From NCBI GenBank assembly GCA_947630765.1, contig CANRIX010000001.1:174743-238742 (forward strand): a DNA stretch of 64,000 nt, written 5' to 3'. The notes below the pieces were generated by a model that made no database searches, had not been told where the DNA came from, and saw nothing but the letters and a program-made list of their open reading frames with translations. Within the stretch, counting starts at the first letter, position 1; every line of letters begins with the position of its first letter. Below, piece after piece: positions 42,993-51,229 of this stretch. Source of the DNA: an uncultured Clostridia bacterium. GTDB taxonomy: Bacteria > Bacillota > Clostridia > Oscillospirales > CAG-382. Made by a program: the position numbers and the translations under genes.

Positions 42993-44381
42993 TTAATCAA
43001 AGATGATGGTCGGCACTTTCGAGAGGTCGTTCAGACCGATGATGCCGCCGCCGTCGCGGATCGCGACGTTCTTCCAGGTGTCCTTGTCGCCCTGGTTGAC
43101 GGAGATGGAAACGCCGATGGTCGTGCCCTTCTTGCCTTCGATGGTTTCGCCCTTCTTTCCGCATTCGGAAAGCGGGATGGAAACCTCGTAGGTGGTCGTC
43201 TGGGCGCCGTCGTCACGCTTGGAGACGTTCTTTCCACCGAACTTGATGGAAGCGTCGCCGCAGTAAAGCTGGTTCGCGTCCTTGCCGGTATCGGTCACGC
43301 CGACACCGTACTGACGGAAAATGTTATCGGTTTGGGCCTGCTGGGTCTTACCGCCGCCGGTTCCGAAGTTCCAGTTTGCACTGTTCATGAAGTAATCGTC
43401 GGTCGGGGAAATCGACAGGACGTTGATTTGGATCGAATCGTAGCGCCACAGGCTCCCGGTCTGATCGTCCGGCAGATAGTGGTTCGGGGAATCGACGACC
43501 ACGCCGAGATACAGGTTTTCCGCATCGTAGGTCATGTAAACCTTCGCGGTGACTTCCACGTTCAGCTTCGCGAACTGCTCGTAGTTTGCGATATCGGAAT
43601 CCGGCTCGATCTCCCAGATCGGCTTGCCGTATTCGTCCTCGGTCACGGAGCCGTCGACCGTGGCGGTCACGTTTTTGATGTGCGCATCAAGCGCTTCCGT
43701 CGCACGGAAGCCGTGCGGGAAGACGACGGTTTCCGGCTTGAGCTTCTTGATCGCGTCCACTTTTTCCTGGAAATCCTTGTGTACGGCGAGGACGAAGCCG
43801 TCCTCCGGGATCTCGACGTCATCCTTGCCGCTGTCGCTGACGGCGAGGGACTTGGTGAGCGTATAGCCCCAGCTATCCGGGTTGTAAGTAAACACGAGGA
43901 TGTTGTAATCGTCGTAGCTGCCGTTGTCGCTGGCGATGGTTCCGCCGTAATCGTAGTTGAAGCCGATAACGCCCGCGACGCCGTCCTCCGGACCCTCGTT
44001 GAGCCCGGTCAATTGCAGGCAAGTCGCACCGGTAGCGATTGCGGCCTGCAGCTTCGTGCCTTCGCCGATCGACCCGTCCCAGCTGATAAACTGGGTAAGA
44101 GCTTCCGCGGCGGTCGTGCCGCTTCCGCTGGTCGTATCCGAGGACGCGCCGGAAGCGGAGCTCGTAGAGGCGGCGCTGCTCGCGGAGGAGGAAGCGCTGC
44201 TTGCGGAGGAGGCGCTGCTCGCGGAGGACGAAGCGCTCGAACTGGCGCTGTTCACCGACGACGTGCCGGACGAGGAGGTTGCGGTGCTTGATGCGCTGCT
44301 TGTTTCTTCAGGGTCACCCGAACATGCGGCGACGCCGACGACCAGAGCAAGCGCTAAGAGCAGAAGAAATAACTTTTTCAT
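42993..44381 (-). CDS. Lipoprotein with Ser/Ala-rich linker and CBM9/DOMON-like sugar-binding domain
   Basis: 462 residues. The lipoprotein signal ends at Cys20 (VGVAAC-SG). A long low-complexity linker of Ser, Ala and Thr follows (about 25-95); its DNA (about 44159-44260) is made of imperfect short tandem repeats. Residues ~95-215 form an unrecognised domain. The C-terminal ~240 residues show a CBM9/DOMON-like beta sandwich (AKVYMTYDAENLYLGVVVDS, WRYDSIQINVL, YEVSIPLSEC). It is likely a cell-surface glycan-binding protein. It lies 72 nt after the DUF4855 gene in the same operon. Confidence 0.75.
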   Translation of the reverse strand: MKKLFLLLLALALVVGVAACSGDPEETSSASSTATSSSGTSSVNSASSSASSSASSASSASSASSSASSAASTSSASGASSDTTSGSGTTAAEALTQFISWDGSIGEGTKLQAAIATGATCLQLTGLNEGPEDGVAGVIGFNYDYGGTIASDNGSYDDYNILVFTYNPDSWGYTLTKSLAVSDSGKDDVEIPEDGFVLAVHKDFQEKVDAIKKLKPETVVFPHGFRATEALDAHIKNVTATVDGSVTEDEYGKPIWEIEPDSDIANYEQFAKLNVEVTAKVYMTYDAENLYLGVVVDSPNHYLPDDQTGSLWRYDSIQINVLSISPTDDYFMNSANWNFGTGGGKTQQAQTDNIFRQYGVGVTDTGKDANQLYCGDASIKFGGKNVSKRDDGAQTTTYEVSIPLSECGKKGETIEGKKGTTIGVSISVNQGDKDTWKNVAIRDGGGIIGLNDLSKVPTIIFD

Positions 44382-44453
44382 GGGGATGTTCCTTTCTTGC
44401 TTTGCGGCTTAAAGCGGCTTTATTTTACTTTTTTGTTTCAAAATAATACGGTG

Positions 44454-46628
44454 TCAACCCTTTTTGCGCTTCCGAAGAAGCACGACCGCGACGCCCCCCG
44501 CGACAATTACGACGCAGCCGGCGATGATACCAACGATCGCCCAAGGGAAGCCGCCGGACTTGACGCCGGCAAAGTCACAAAGTGCCTTCGGCAGGTCCTT
44601 CGCGGTGGATTCGTCCACCTGCACGAACCCGAAAACGTCCTTGCCCGAATCGTCGGCGGACAGGTAGTACCACCCGTCCTCCAGCTGCACGGCGGTCGCT
44701 TCGCCCGCGGGGATCGAAACGGTCTCCGCCGACGCGTCCAAACGGGTATACACCGTCACTTCCCCGTCCAGCGCCAATTTCCCGGCACTTTCCGGGTCAT
44801 ACACGACCACTTTCACTGCCGACAGCTCGGAAACATTGTACCCGTCGGTCACGCTGAAGCGCACTTCGTACGCGCCCGGTTCCGCGCTCGAGCCGTTGAG
44901 CAGGTAGAACCCATCCCCTTCGAGCATGAACGGCAGTCCTTCCGGGATGTCGAGTTCGGCGGTTTTCAGGTCGCCGCGCAGACTGTCCTCGTCCGCAACG
45001 TCCAATCGCCCGGACGTGCGCTCCCCGACCGCACCGACGACGCACTGATCCTGCGCGACGGTCGGCGCAAGGGCGGCGAATGTGCCTTTGACGTACTGAT
45101 AGGTCATATCATAGACCTGCCGCTGGTCGGTCGAGGCGGCCGCCTGCGAACAGGAAAGGATCCCCGTCACGCCTTGATAGAGCATCATCATATGCCCGTC
45201 CATGCAGCCCGTCGCATAGCCGGTATGGACATATTTGTAATACCGCTCGCGGAAATCCGGCTTGCCGATGTCAAGCTCGAACTCCATGCCGAGCCCGTAT
45301 TTCTTCGCCTGTCCGGCGGAATCCTCCACCGTTCCGGGCAGCGGATCGCCGGTTTCTTCGTTCCCGCCGAACGCATAACCGCTCTGCAGGGTCGCACAGT
45401 CGAACCCGAGCTCCACCGCACGTTCGGAACCGGGCGAGCAATAATACGGGATCCAGATGGTTTTCAGATCTTTTTCATGGACGTAGTCGTTGAACGCCAT
45501 GATGAACGCTTCTTCATCCGAGGTCATGGTGTACTGCACGATCTCCTCGTGCCAGTACAGCCCTTTCAGCTCGAGATGCGCGAAATTCGCGTCCTCGAAT
45601 GCCCCGACGATGCGGTCGACGTAGGTTTTCAGCAGCTGCGTCCGATTTTCAAGGTTGTTCGGCGAGATCCCGCCGAGCGAATAGCCGCCGAACGCGAGAT
45701 ACGGGACCGAAAGGAACACCGGGTAACGGATTCCCTCTCCCAGTTCCGCACCGTGTTCGCCGACCAGCCGGTCCAAAGCGGCGAGGTTCGTGGTATCCGA
45801 AACGCCGAGAAGCTCGTCGATGTATTCGCTCCAGCCGGCTTCGGTCTTGAAATCGTGCGTGTTCGGCAGGAACAGCATGGACGAAAACATGGTATCGGTC
45901 ACGTTGCCTTCGGTATCGACGTACAGCAGATACGGGAGCAGCTTCTCCTCGGTATACTTGCCGGACGTGTACATCAGCACGATATTGCCGATGCCGTCGA
46001 TCTGCCCGGCGAATCCGCGTTCCACGAACGGTTCGTCCGCCGACGCGCTTTCCGCGCCGGAAGCGTCCGCCGCGCCGCTGACCGTAATTTCGTCGATGTA
46101 GGTATGTACGTCGCTCGAAAACGTGACGCGCACATACCGCGCACGATACGGCTTTTCCAGTTCGACCTTCTGCTCGACGAGCTGCGCGCCGACGCCCGCA
46201 ATGGAATCCGGGTCGTCGAGCGTGCCGACCGTGCCGAAGGTTTCGCCATCCTCCGACACCGCGACTTTCACATAGCGCGGACATTGCACGCCGCCGTTCG
46301 CCCGCAGACTGTCGACCTCCACGGAAGAAACCGCGCAGACCGACTCGAGGTCGATCGTGACGGTGACCGCCGTGCCGCGGTAGAGATGCAGGAACGCCCC
46401 GTCCGCCGGCGACGCCGACGTCGCGCGAACGCCGTCCGTCAGCGCGTTTTCCGGCGTATACGCCTTATTCGGGTACGCGTTTTCGATCGGACTGTCATAC
46501 GAAAGGGTATAGGACTTCCCGACGGAAAGAACCGTCTCCCCTTCCGCCGCGCAAACCGCGGAAATCGGCAAAACCGTCAAAACGCCCGCAAGCAGTACCG
46601 ACAAAAGCCGTCTCATTCGCAAATTCAT
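44454..46628 (-). CDS. DUF4855 protein with N-terminal discoidin-like domain and C-terminal membrane anchor
   Basis: 724 residues. A signal peptide (about 1-28, ending SAVCAAEG) is followed by an F5/8-type C-like domain (about 40-190). DUF4855 spans ~205-545, with LKGLYWHEEIVQY, TIWIPYYCSPG and GLGMEFELDIG matching the same motifs in the protein at 12888. A beta-rich region then leads to a C-terminal hydrophobic helix and a basic tail (VVLLRKRKKG), a sortase-independent anchor. The shared YW-x-E motif makes that Glu a candidate catalytic residue. It sits between a sugar-type binding protein and a CBM9-like lipoprotein. Confidence 0.8.
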   Translation of the reverse strand: MNLRMRRLLSVLLAGVLTVLPISAVCAAEGETVLSVGKSYTLSYDSPIENAYPNKAYTPENALTDGVRATSASPADGAFLHLYRGTAVTVTIDLESVCAVSSVEVDSLRANGGVQCPRYVKVAVSEDGETFGTVGTLDDPDSIAGVGAQLVEQKVELEKPYRARYVRVTFSSDVHTYIDEITVSGAADASGAESASADEPFVERGFAGQIDGIGNIVLMYTSGKYTEEKLLPYLLYVDTEGNVTDTMFSSMLFLPNTHDFKTEAGWSEYIDELLGVSDTTNLAALDRLVGEHGAELGEGIRYPVFLSVPYLAFGGYSLGGISPNNLENRTQLLKTYVDRIVGAFEDANFAHLELKGLYWHEEIVQYTMTSDEEAFIMAFNDYVHEKDLKTIWIPYYCSPGSERAVELGFDCATLQSGYAFGGNEETGDPLPGTVEDSAGQAKKYGLGMEFELDIGKPDFRERYYKYVHTGYATGCMDGHMMMLYQGVTGILSCSQAAASTDQRQVYDMTYQYVKGTFAALAPTVAQDQCVVGAVGERTSGRLDVADEDSLRGDLKTAELDIPEGLPFMLEGDGFYLLNGSSAEPGAYEVRFSVTDGYNVSELSAVKVVVYDPESAGKLALDGEVTVYTRLDASAETVSIPAGEATAVQLEDGWYYLSADDSGKDVFGFVQVDESTAKDLPKALCDFAGVKSGGFPWAIVGIIAGCVVIVAGGVAVVLLRKRKKG

Positions 46629-46651
46629 TTTCGCTCCTTCAAAGTTTCGCC

Positions 46652-48184
46652 TTACGCGACGGAATCCTTATAGGCTTCCACCGTCGCGTGCATATCCGTC
46701 TCGACCGAGGATTCGATCGCCTCCCAGCGGGAAGCCAGATCGTTGGTCGTGCCGTTGATCAGCGAACCGTAGAAGTTGATCAAAGCGCCGTTGCCCCAGT
46801 TGAAATAGGAACCGAGGTCATAGAAACGGCTGCCGTAGACCAGGTCCAGCATCTCGGAGTCCTCTTCGGACAGCGTCTGCAGCTGAAGCGTTTCCTGATA
46901 GTACGCCTTTTTGACGTCGCCGCCGTAATAGCCGAGCGCGTCGAGCAGAGCGTACGCCGCATCCATGTTCCTGCAGCAGATCGGGATCCCGATGACGGAG
47001 GACTGGTAGCGGTTGACCGTATTGCAGTAACGCTCCTGGCTCTCGTCATACTTCGGGGTCGGCAGGACGCCGAACTCGAAATCCATATCCGTCCGCTTGA
47101 GAATGGAGATGGAGCTGGAGGTCGTGTTATAGAACAGCCCTCTCTGATTGACGAACATCTCCTCCAGTTCGGCAAAGCCGTATTTGGACGGCGACGAGCC
47201 TTGACCGATGATCAGCTCCGCCCGCTGGGTGATCTGCTTATCCGACATGATCTGGTAGACCTTGTCAAATATGGTCTGCCCCTGCCCGGAATCCACGTTG
47301 AGCTGGAAGTAGTCCTCGGTGTCCGGGTCGGTCGTCGCCATCGCGAAATCACAGCCGTTGACCAGCACCGTCGCGCCGTAGGCGTGGGAGAGGTTGCCGT
47401 AGGTGGCGTTAAAGCCCCATTCGCCGTTTTCGTCGGCATGGGACACCAGCTTGCACATTTCCTCGAAGAGATCGAGCGTGAACTTACCGTCCTTGACGAT
47501 GTCGTAAATATCGCCGTATTGCAGCAGATCCGCATTCTCCTCGTACATCTTTTTATTGTAGAGATAGAGATAGATATTGTCGTCGTCCGTGATCAGCGCA
47601 TCGCCGCTGAGGAAATAGGACTTCCCGGCGATGGAGATCGCGTCCATACATTCGTGATCCCACCACGGCTGGTCGATGCTGAGCTTTTCCGGTTCGATGG
47701 ACCAGAAAAGGTGATCCGTGATGCTCTGCACCATGTTGTCGACCGAATCGCAGACCAAATCAAAGTCCGCCGTACCAGCTTGCTGCTGTTCGCGAAGGTA
47801 CGCGACCGGGGTATTATCGGCATCGGTATAGATCTCGATCTTCAATCCGTGGTTCTGCTCGATCAGACCGTTCCGGGCCTCGACCGCCGCACTGACCTTG
47901 GTATAATTGCTGTCCTCGTCCGGGACAAACTGCAGTTCGCCGTAGGTATGGCGGCTGGTGCCGACGCAGAGGATCTTGACCGTCGTGTCCTCATAAAAAT
48001 CCTTGTAGAGGAAATTGTCTTCCGGGCTTGCGGTATCGCCGCCGCTGGCAGTTTGACCCGAAGCGGCGCCGGAGCCGGAGGAAGTCCCCCCGTCGTCCTC
48101 ACACGCGGCAAGCGCAAAAACGCACAGAAGGGCGACCAACAAAACACAGGTCAGTCGCGCAGCGATGGACTTTTTGCGAAACAT
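46652..48184 (-). CDS. Extracellular solute-binding lipoprotein (family 1, sugar type)
   Basis: 510 residues. The lipoprotein signal ends at Cys28 (CVFALAAC-ED), followed by a Gly/Ser linker. The mature protein has the two-lobe family 1 pattern: KIEIYTDADNTP, ADFDLVCDSVDNM, LYLYNKKMYEENADLL and FGVLPTPKYDESQ. Such proteins deliver oligosaccharides to ABC importers. No permease genes lie nearby, so it is an orphan binder or uses a shared transporter. The start at 48184 has GGGAGGG upstream. It opens the operon that continues with DUF4855, the CBM9-like lipoprotein and the isomerase. Confidence 0.87.
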   Translation of the reverse strand: MFRKKSIAARLTCVLLVALLCVFALAACEDDGGTSSGSGAASGQTASGGDTASPEDNFLYKDFYEDTTVKILCVGTSRHTYGELQFVPDEDSNYTKVSAAVEARNGLIEQNHGLKIEIYTDADNTPVAYLREQQQAGTADFDLVCDSVDNMVQSITDHLFWSIEPEKLSIDQPWWDHECMDAISIAGKSYFLSGDALITDDDNIYLYLYNKKMYEENADLLQYGDIYDIVKDGKFTLDLFEEMCKLVSHADENGEWGFNATYGNLSHAYGATVLVNGCDFAMATTDPDTEDYFQLNVDSGQGQTIFDKVYQIMSDKQITQRAELIIGQGSSPSKYGFAELEEMFVNQRGLFYNTTSSSISILKRTDMDFEFGVLPTPKYDESQERYCNTVNRYQSSVIGIPICCRNMDAAYALLDALGYYGGDVKKAYYQETLQLQTLSEEDSEMLDLVYGSRFYDLGSYFNWGNGALINFYGSLINGTTNDLASRWEAIESSVETDMHATVEAYKDSVA

Positions 48185-48200
48185 AAGGAACCCTCCCGTT

Positions 48201-48220
48201 TTGGCATTTCTTGGCATTTC
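48201..48220. repeat. Tandem duplicate of a 10-mer in the solute-binding protein leader
   Basis: Two exact copies of TTGGCATTTC side by side, between the promoter and the ribosome site. This may be a regulatory site or chance. Confidence 0.5.
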
Positions 48221-48241
48221 TGTAAAATAGTTTCTGTTTTC

Positions 48242-48270
48242 ATTATAGCATAGCACGCTTTTGTTTTCAA
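48242..48270 (-). promoter_or_regulatory. Sigma-A promoter of the carbohydrate operon
   Basis: TTGAAA (48265-48270), 17-bp spacer, TATAAT (48242-48247). Confidence 0.8.
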
Positions 48271-48289
48271 CGATGTTTTCTCTAAACTT

Positions 48290-49561
48290 TTAGGGATTAT
48301 TTTGTGCATTTTGCCCAACCGTCTGTTGAGCGGCCTCCAGCACGGCGAGCTTGATGCAGCAGCACAGGAGCGGCGCCGCTTCCGCCAGTTCGTTGAGAGA
48401 CGGATAGGTCGGCGCGATGCGCAGAATGTTGTCATTGGGGTCCTGCCCGTAGGGGAACGGCGCACCGGCAGCGGTCAGCACCAGTCCCGCGTCCTTCGCG
48501 AGCTCGACGACCCGTTTCGCCGTCCCGCACGGGAGCGTCATGCAGATGAAATACCCGCCGTTCGGCTTGGTCCACGTCACCCCCGGCACTTCGGAAAGCT
48601 CCTCCTCGAACACCCGGTAGAGCAGCTGGAATTTCGGGCGAATGATCTCCATATGCACCCGCATCTGCACCCGGACGTCCTCAAGCGTACGGAACACGCG
48701 GGAATGGCGGAGCTGGTTGAGCTTGTCATGCCCGATGGTCTGGACCTTCAAACAGGACAGGATGTGCGCGATGTTGCGCGGACTGGACGCGAGGCAGGAA
48801 ATCCCCGCCCCGGAATAGGTGATCTTCGACGTGGACATGAATTCGATGAACAGGTCCTCGTTGCCGTACTTCGCCGCCTCGGAGAAAATTTCCAGAAGCG
48901 TGTCCGGCGTGTCGGTCAGGTCGTGCAGGACGTAGGCGTTGTCCCAGAAAACCAGAAAATCCTTTGCTGCAGGCTTGAGCTGGGCGAAACGCTTGACGAC
49001 CTCGTCGGAATAGGTGATCCCGCTGGGGTTCGCGTACTTCGGAACGCACCAGATGCCCTTGATCGTGTCGTCCTCGGCGACCAGCTTTTCGACCAGGTCC
49101 ATATCCGGCCCGTCGGACAGCAGCGGGACGTTGATCATGCGGATGCCGAAAAGCTCGCAGATGGCGAAGTGGCGGTCATACCCCGGCACGGGACAGAGGA
49201 ACGAGATCTGCTCGTACTTGCACCAGGGCTTGCAGTCCTCCCGCACCCCGCAGAGCATCGCTCGCGCCACCGTATCGTACATCAGGTTCAGGCTGGAATT
49301 GCCCCCGACGATGACCTGCTCCATCGGCACGTTGAGGATCTCGCCGAAGAGCCGTTTCATTTCGTTGATACCGTCAAGCCCGCCGTAGTTGCGGCAGTCC
49401 GTGCCGGTTTCGGAAAAGCATTCGTCGTTGCGAATGACGGCGGTCAGCAGGCGGGACATGGTGCCGAGCTGTTCGGGAGAGGGCTTCCCGCGGGACATAT
49501 CCAGTTTCTTTCCGCGGGCTTTGATGGTTTCGTACTGCTTGATGAGCTGTTCGTGATTCAT
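48290..49561 (-). CDS. Aspartate aminotransferase, subgroup Ic (MocR-like fold type I)
   Basis: 423 residues of the family found as stand-alone aspartate aminotransferases (PF12897-like). Features: LDMSRGKPSPEQL near the N-terminus, NYGGLDGINEMKRLFGEIL, VGGNSSLNLMYD, WCVPKYANPSGITYSDE, and the PLP lysine in MSTSKITYSGAGISC (about residue 240). It should interconvert aspartate and oxaloacetate using glutamate or 2-oxoglutarate. The ATG at 49561 has AAGGAAG upstream. It lies 49 nt after asnS on the same strand, linking aspartate supply and asparagine charging. Confidence 0.88.
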   Translation of the reverse strand: MNHEQLIKQYETIKARGKKLDMSRGKPSPEQLGTMSRLLTAVIRNDECFSETGTDCRNYGGLDGINEMKRLFGEILNVPMEQVIVGGNSSLNLMYDTVARAMLCGVREDCKPWCKYEQISFLCPVPGYDRHFAICELFGIRMINVPLLSDGPDMDLVEKLVAEDDTIKGIWCVPKYANPSGITYSDEVVKRFAQLKPAAKDFLVFWDNAYVLHDLTDTPDTLLEIFSEAAKYGNEDLFIEFMSTSKITYSGAGISCLASSPRNIAHILSCLKVQTIGHDKLNQLRHSRVFRTLEDVRVQMRVHMEIIRPKFQLLYRVFEEELSEVPGVTWTKPNGGYFICMTLPCGTAKRVVELAKDAGLVLTAAGAPFPYGQDPNDNILRIAPTYPSLNELAEAAPLLCCCIKLAVLEAAQQTVGQNAQNNP

Positions 49562-49610
49562 GCGTTTCGCTTCCTTTTTTCTGATAACATATACAGCGTA
49601 TTCGCGTCGG

Positions 49611-51017
49611 TTAGAATTCGGCACTGCCGGCGGTGCGGGGGAACGGTTCGACGTCGCGGATATTGGAGATGCCGGTCAGGTACATGATGAGCCGTTCAAA
49701 GCCCAGCCCGTACCCGGCGTGCTTGACCCCGCCGTACCGGCGCAGGTCGAGGTACCACCAGTAGTCCTCTTTGCGAAGCCCCAGCTCGTCCATACGCGCT
49801 TCGAGCACGTCCAGCCGTTCCTCGCGCTGGGAGCCGCCGATCAGCTCGCCGACGCCGGGGACCAGCATATCCGCCGCGGCGACGGTCTTTCCGTCGTCGT
49901 TGAGACGCATATAGAACGCCTTGATCTCCTTCGGATAGTCCGTGACGAACACGGGGCGGCCGAAAACGGTTTCGGTCAGGTAGCGTTCGTGCTCGGTCTG
50001 CAGGTCGCACCCCCACGAGACCGGGTAGACGAAGGACTGCTTGCTTTCCTGCAGCAGCTTGACCGCTTCGGTATAGGTGCAACGGGCGAAGGCGTTGTCC
50101 GCGACGAGCGTCAGCCGTTCGAGCAATCCCTTGTCGACGAATCGGTTGAAGAACGCGAGCTCGCTTTGGCAAACGTCGAGCACCCGTCGAATGACGTAAC
50201 GGGTCATCTCCTCGGCGAGGGCGGTGTCGTCCTCGAGGTCGGCGAACGCCATTTCCGGCTCGATCATCCAGAATTCCGCCGCGTGGCGGGGGGTATTGGA
50301 GTTTTCGGCGCGGAAGGTCGGACCGAACGTGTAGACGTTGGCGTAGGCGAGCGCGAAGCATTCGGCTTCCAGCTGGCCGGAAACGGTCAGGTTGGCGGGC
50401 TTGCCGAAGAAGTCCTTGGCATAATCCACCTTCCCGTCCTCGCGCAAAGGCGGTTTTTGCGGGTCGAGCGTGGTGACGCGGAACATCTCCCCCGCCCCCT
50501 CGCAGTCGCTCGCCGTGATGATCGGGGTGTTCACATAGACGAACCCCTTCTCCGCGAAAAACTGATGGATCGCCTGCGCGGCGACCGAACGGACGCGGAA
50601 TACCGCGTTGAACGTATTGGAACGCGGACGCAGGTGCGCGATGGAGCGCAGGAACTCGAAGGAATGGCGCTTCGGCTGGAGCGGATATTCCGGCGAGGAC
50701 GCGCCGACCACCTCCACCCGTTCCGCCTTCAGCTCGAACGGCTGCTTGGCGTCCGGCGTCAGCACCAGCGTCCCGTCGACGAGCAGGGACGCGCCGACGT
50801 TCTGGCGGGAGATCGCCCTATAGTTTTCCAGCTTGCTTTCCTCCAGCACCACCTGAAGGTTCTGGAAGCAGGTGCCGTCGTTAAGCTCGATGAATCCGAA
50901 GCTGTTGGAGGCGCGGATACTGCGGACCCAGCCGCCCAATTTCAGCGTCCGCCCGGCGAAGGCGTCCGGCGAAGCGAAGATCGACCGCACGGCGGTCAGT
51001 TCCTGTTTGATTGCCAT
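49611..51017 (-). CDS. asnS: Asparaginyl-tRNA synthetase
   Basis: 468 residues. The OB-fold N-terminus reads [27 protein letters not shown]. Class II motif 2 is in [20 protein letters not shown] and motif 3 is [16 protein letters not shown], which is the AsnRS signature rather than AspRS. It charges tRNA(Asn) directly. The start at 51017 follows GGAGGG and lies downstream of the promoter; the ORF open from 51143 crosses that promoter. Its coexistence with the T-box-regulated AspRS-GatC/GatAB route suggests the latter serves asparagine synthesis or backup charging. Confidence 0.95.
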   Translation of the reverse strand: MAIKQELTAVRSIFASPDAFAGRTLKLGGWVRSIRASNSFGFIELNDGTCFQNLQVVLEESKLENYRAISRQNVGASLLVDGTLVLTPDAKQPFELKAERVEVVGASSPEYPLQPKRHSFEFLRSIAHLRPRSNTFNAVFRVRSVAAQAIHQFFAEKGFVYVNTPIITASDCEGAGEMFRVTTLDPQKPPLREDGKVDYAKDFFGKPANLTVSGQLEAECFALAYANVYTFGPTFRAENSNTPRHAAEFWMIEPEMAFADLEDDTALAEEMTRYVIRRVLDVCQSELAFFNRFVDKGLLERLTLVADNAFARCTYTEAVKLLQESKQSFVYPVSWGCDLQTEHERYLTETVFGRPVFVTDYPKEIKAFYMRLNDDGKTVAAADMLVPGVGELIGGSQREERLDVLEARMDELGLRKEDYWWYLDLRRYGGVKHAGYGLGFERLIMYLTGISNIRDVEPFPRTAGSAEF

Positions 51018-51055
51018 AAAACCCTCCGAAATCATTTTTTTTCGCAATTTTTCAT

Positions 51056-51084
51056 AGTATACCACATTCCCGCGTCTCTTGCAA
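51056..51084 (-). promoter_or_regulatory. Sigma-A promoter of asnS
   Basis: TTGCAA (51079-51084), 17-bp spacer, TATACT (51056-51061). Confidence 0.8.
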
Positions 51085-51137
51085 GTCCCCGACGGAAAAA
51101 ATTCACAGAAAATTTGTCGGTATTTTGCGTCTCCCCC

Positions 51138-51166
51138 TTGCAATTCCGTTTTGGGTGTGGTATACT
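51138..51166 (+). promoter_or_regulatory. Sigma-A promoter of the ABC exporter
   Basis: TTGCAA (51138-51143), 17-bp spacer, TATACT (51161-51166). It rules out the in-frame start at 51125. Confidence 0.8.
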
Positions 51167-51229
51167 CTTTCTATCTGTGAAAAGGAAAAACGGTCCGATC
51201 GGCGTCCGTCGCCGAAACGGGTGAAGCAT

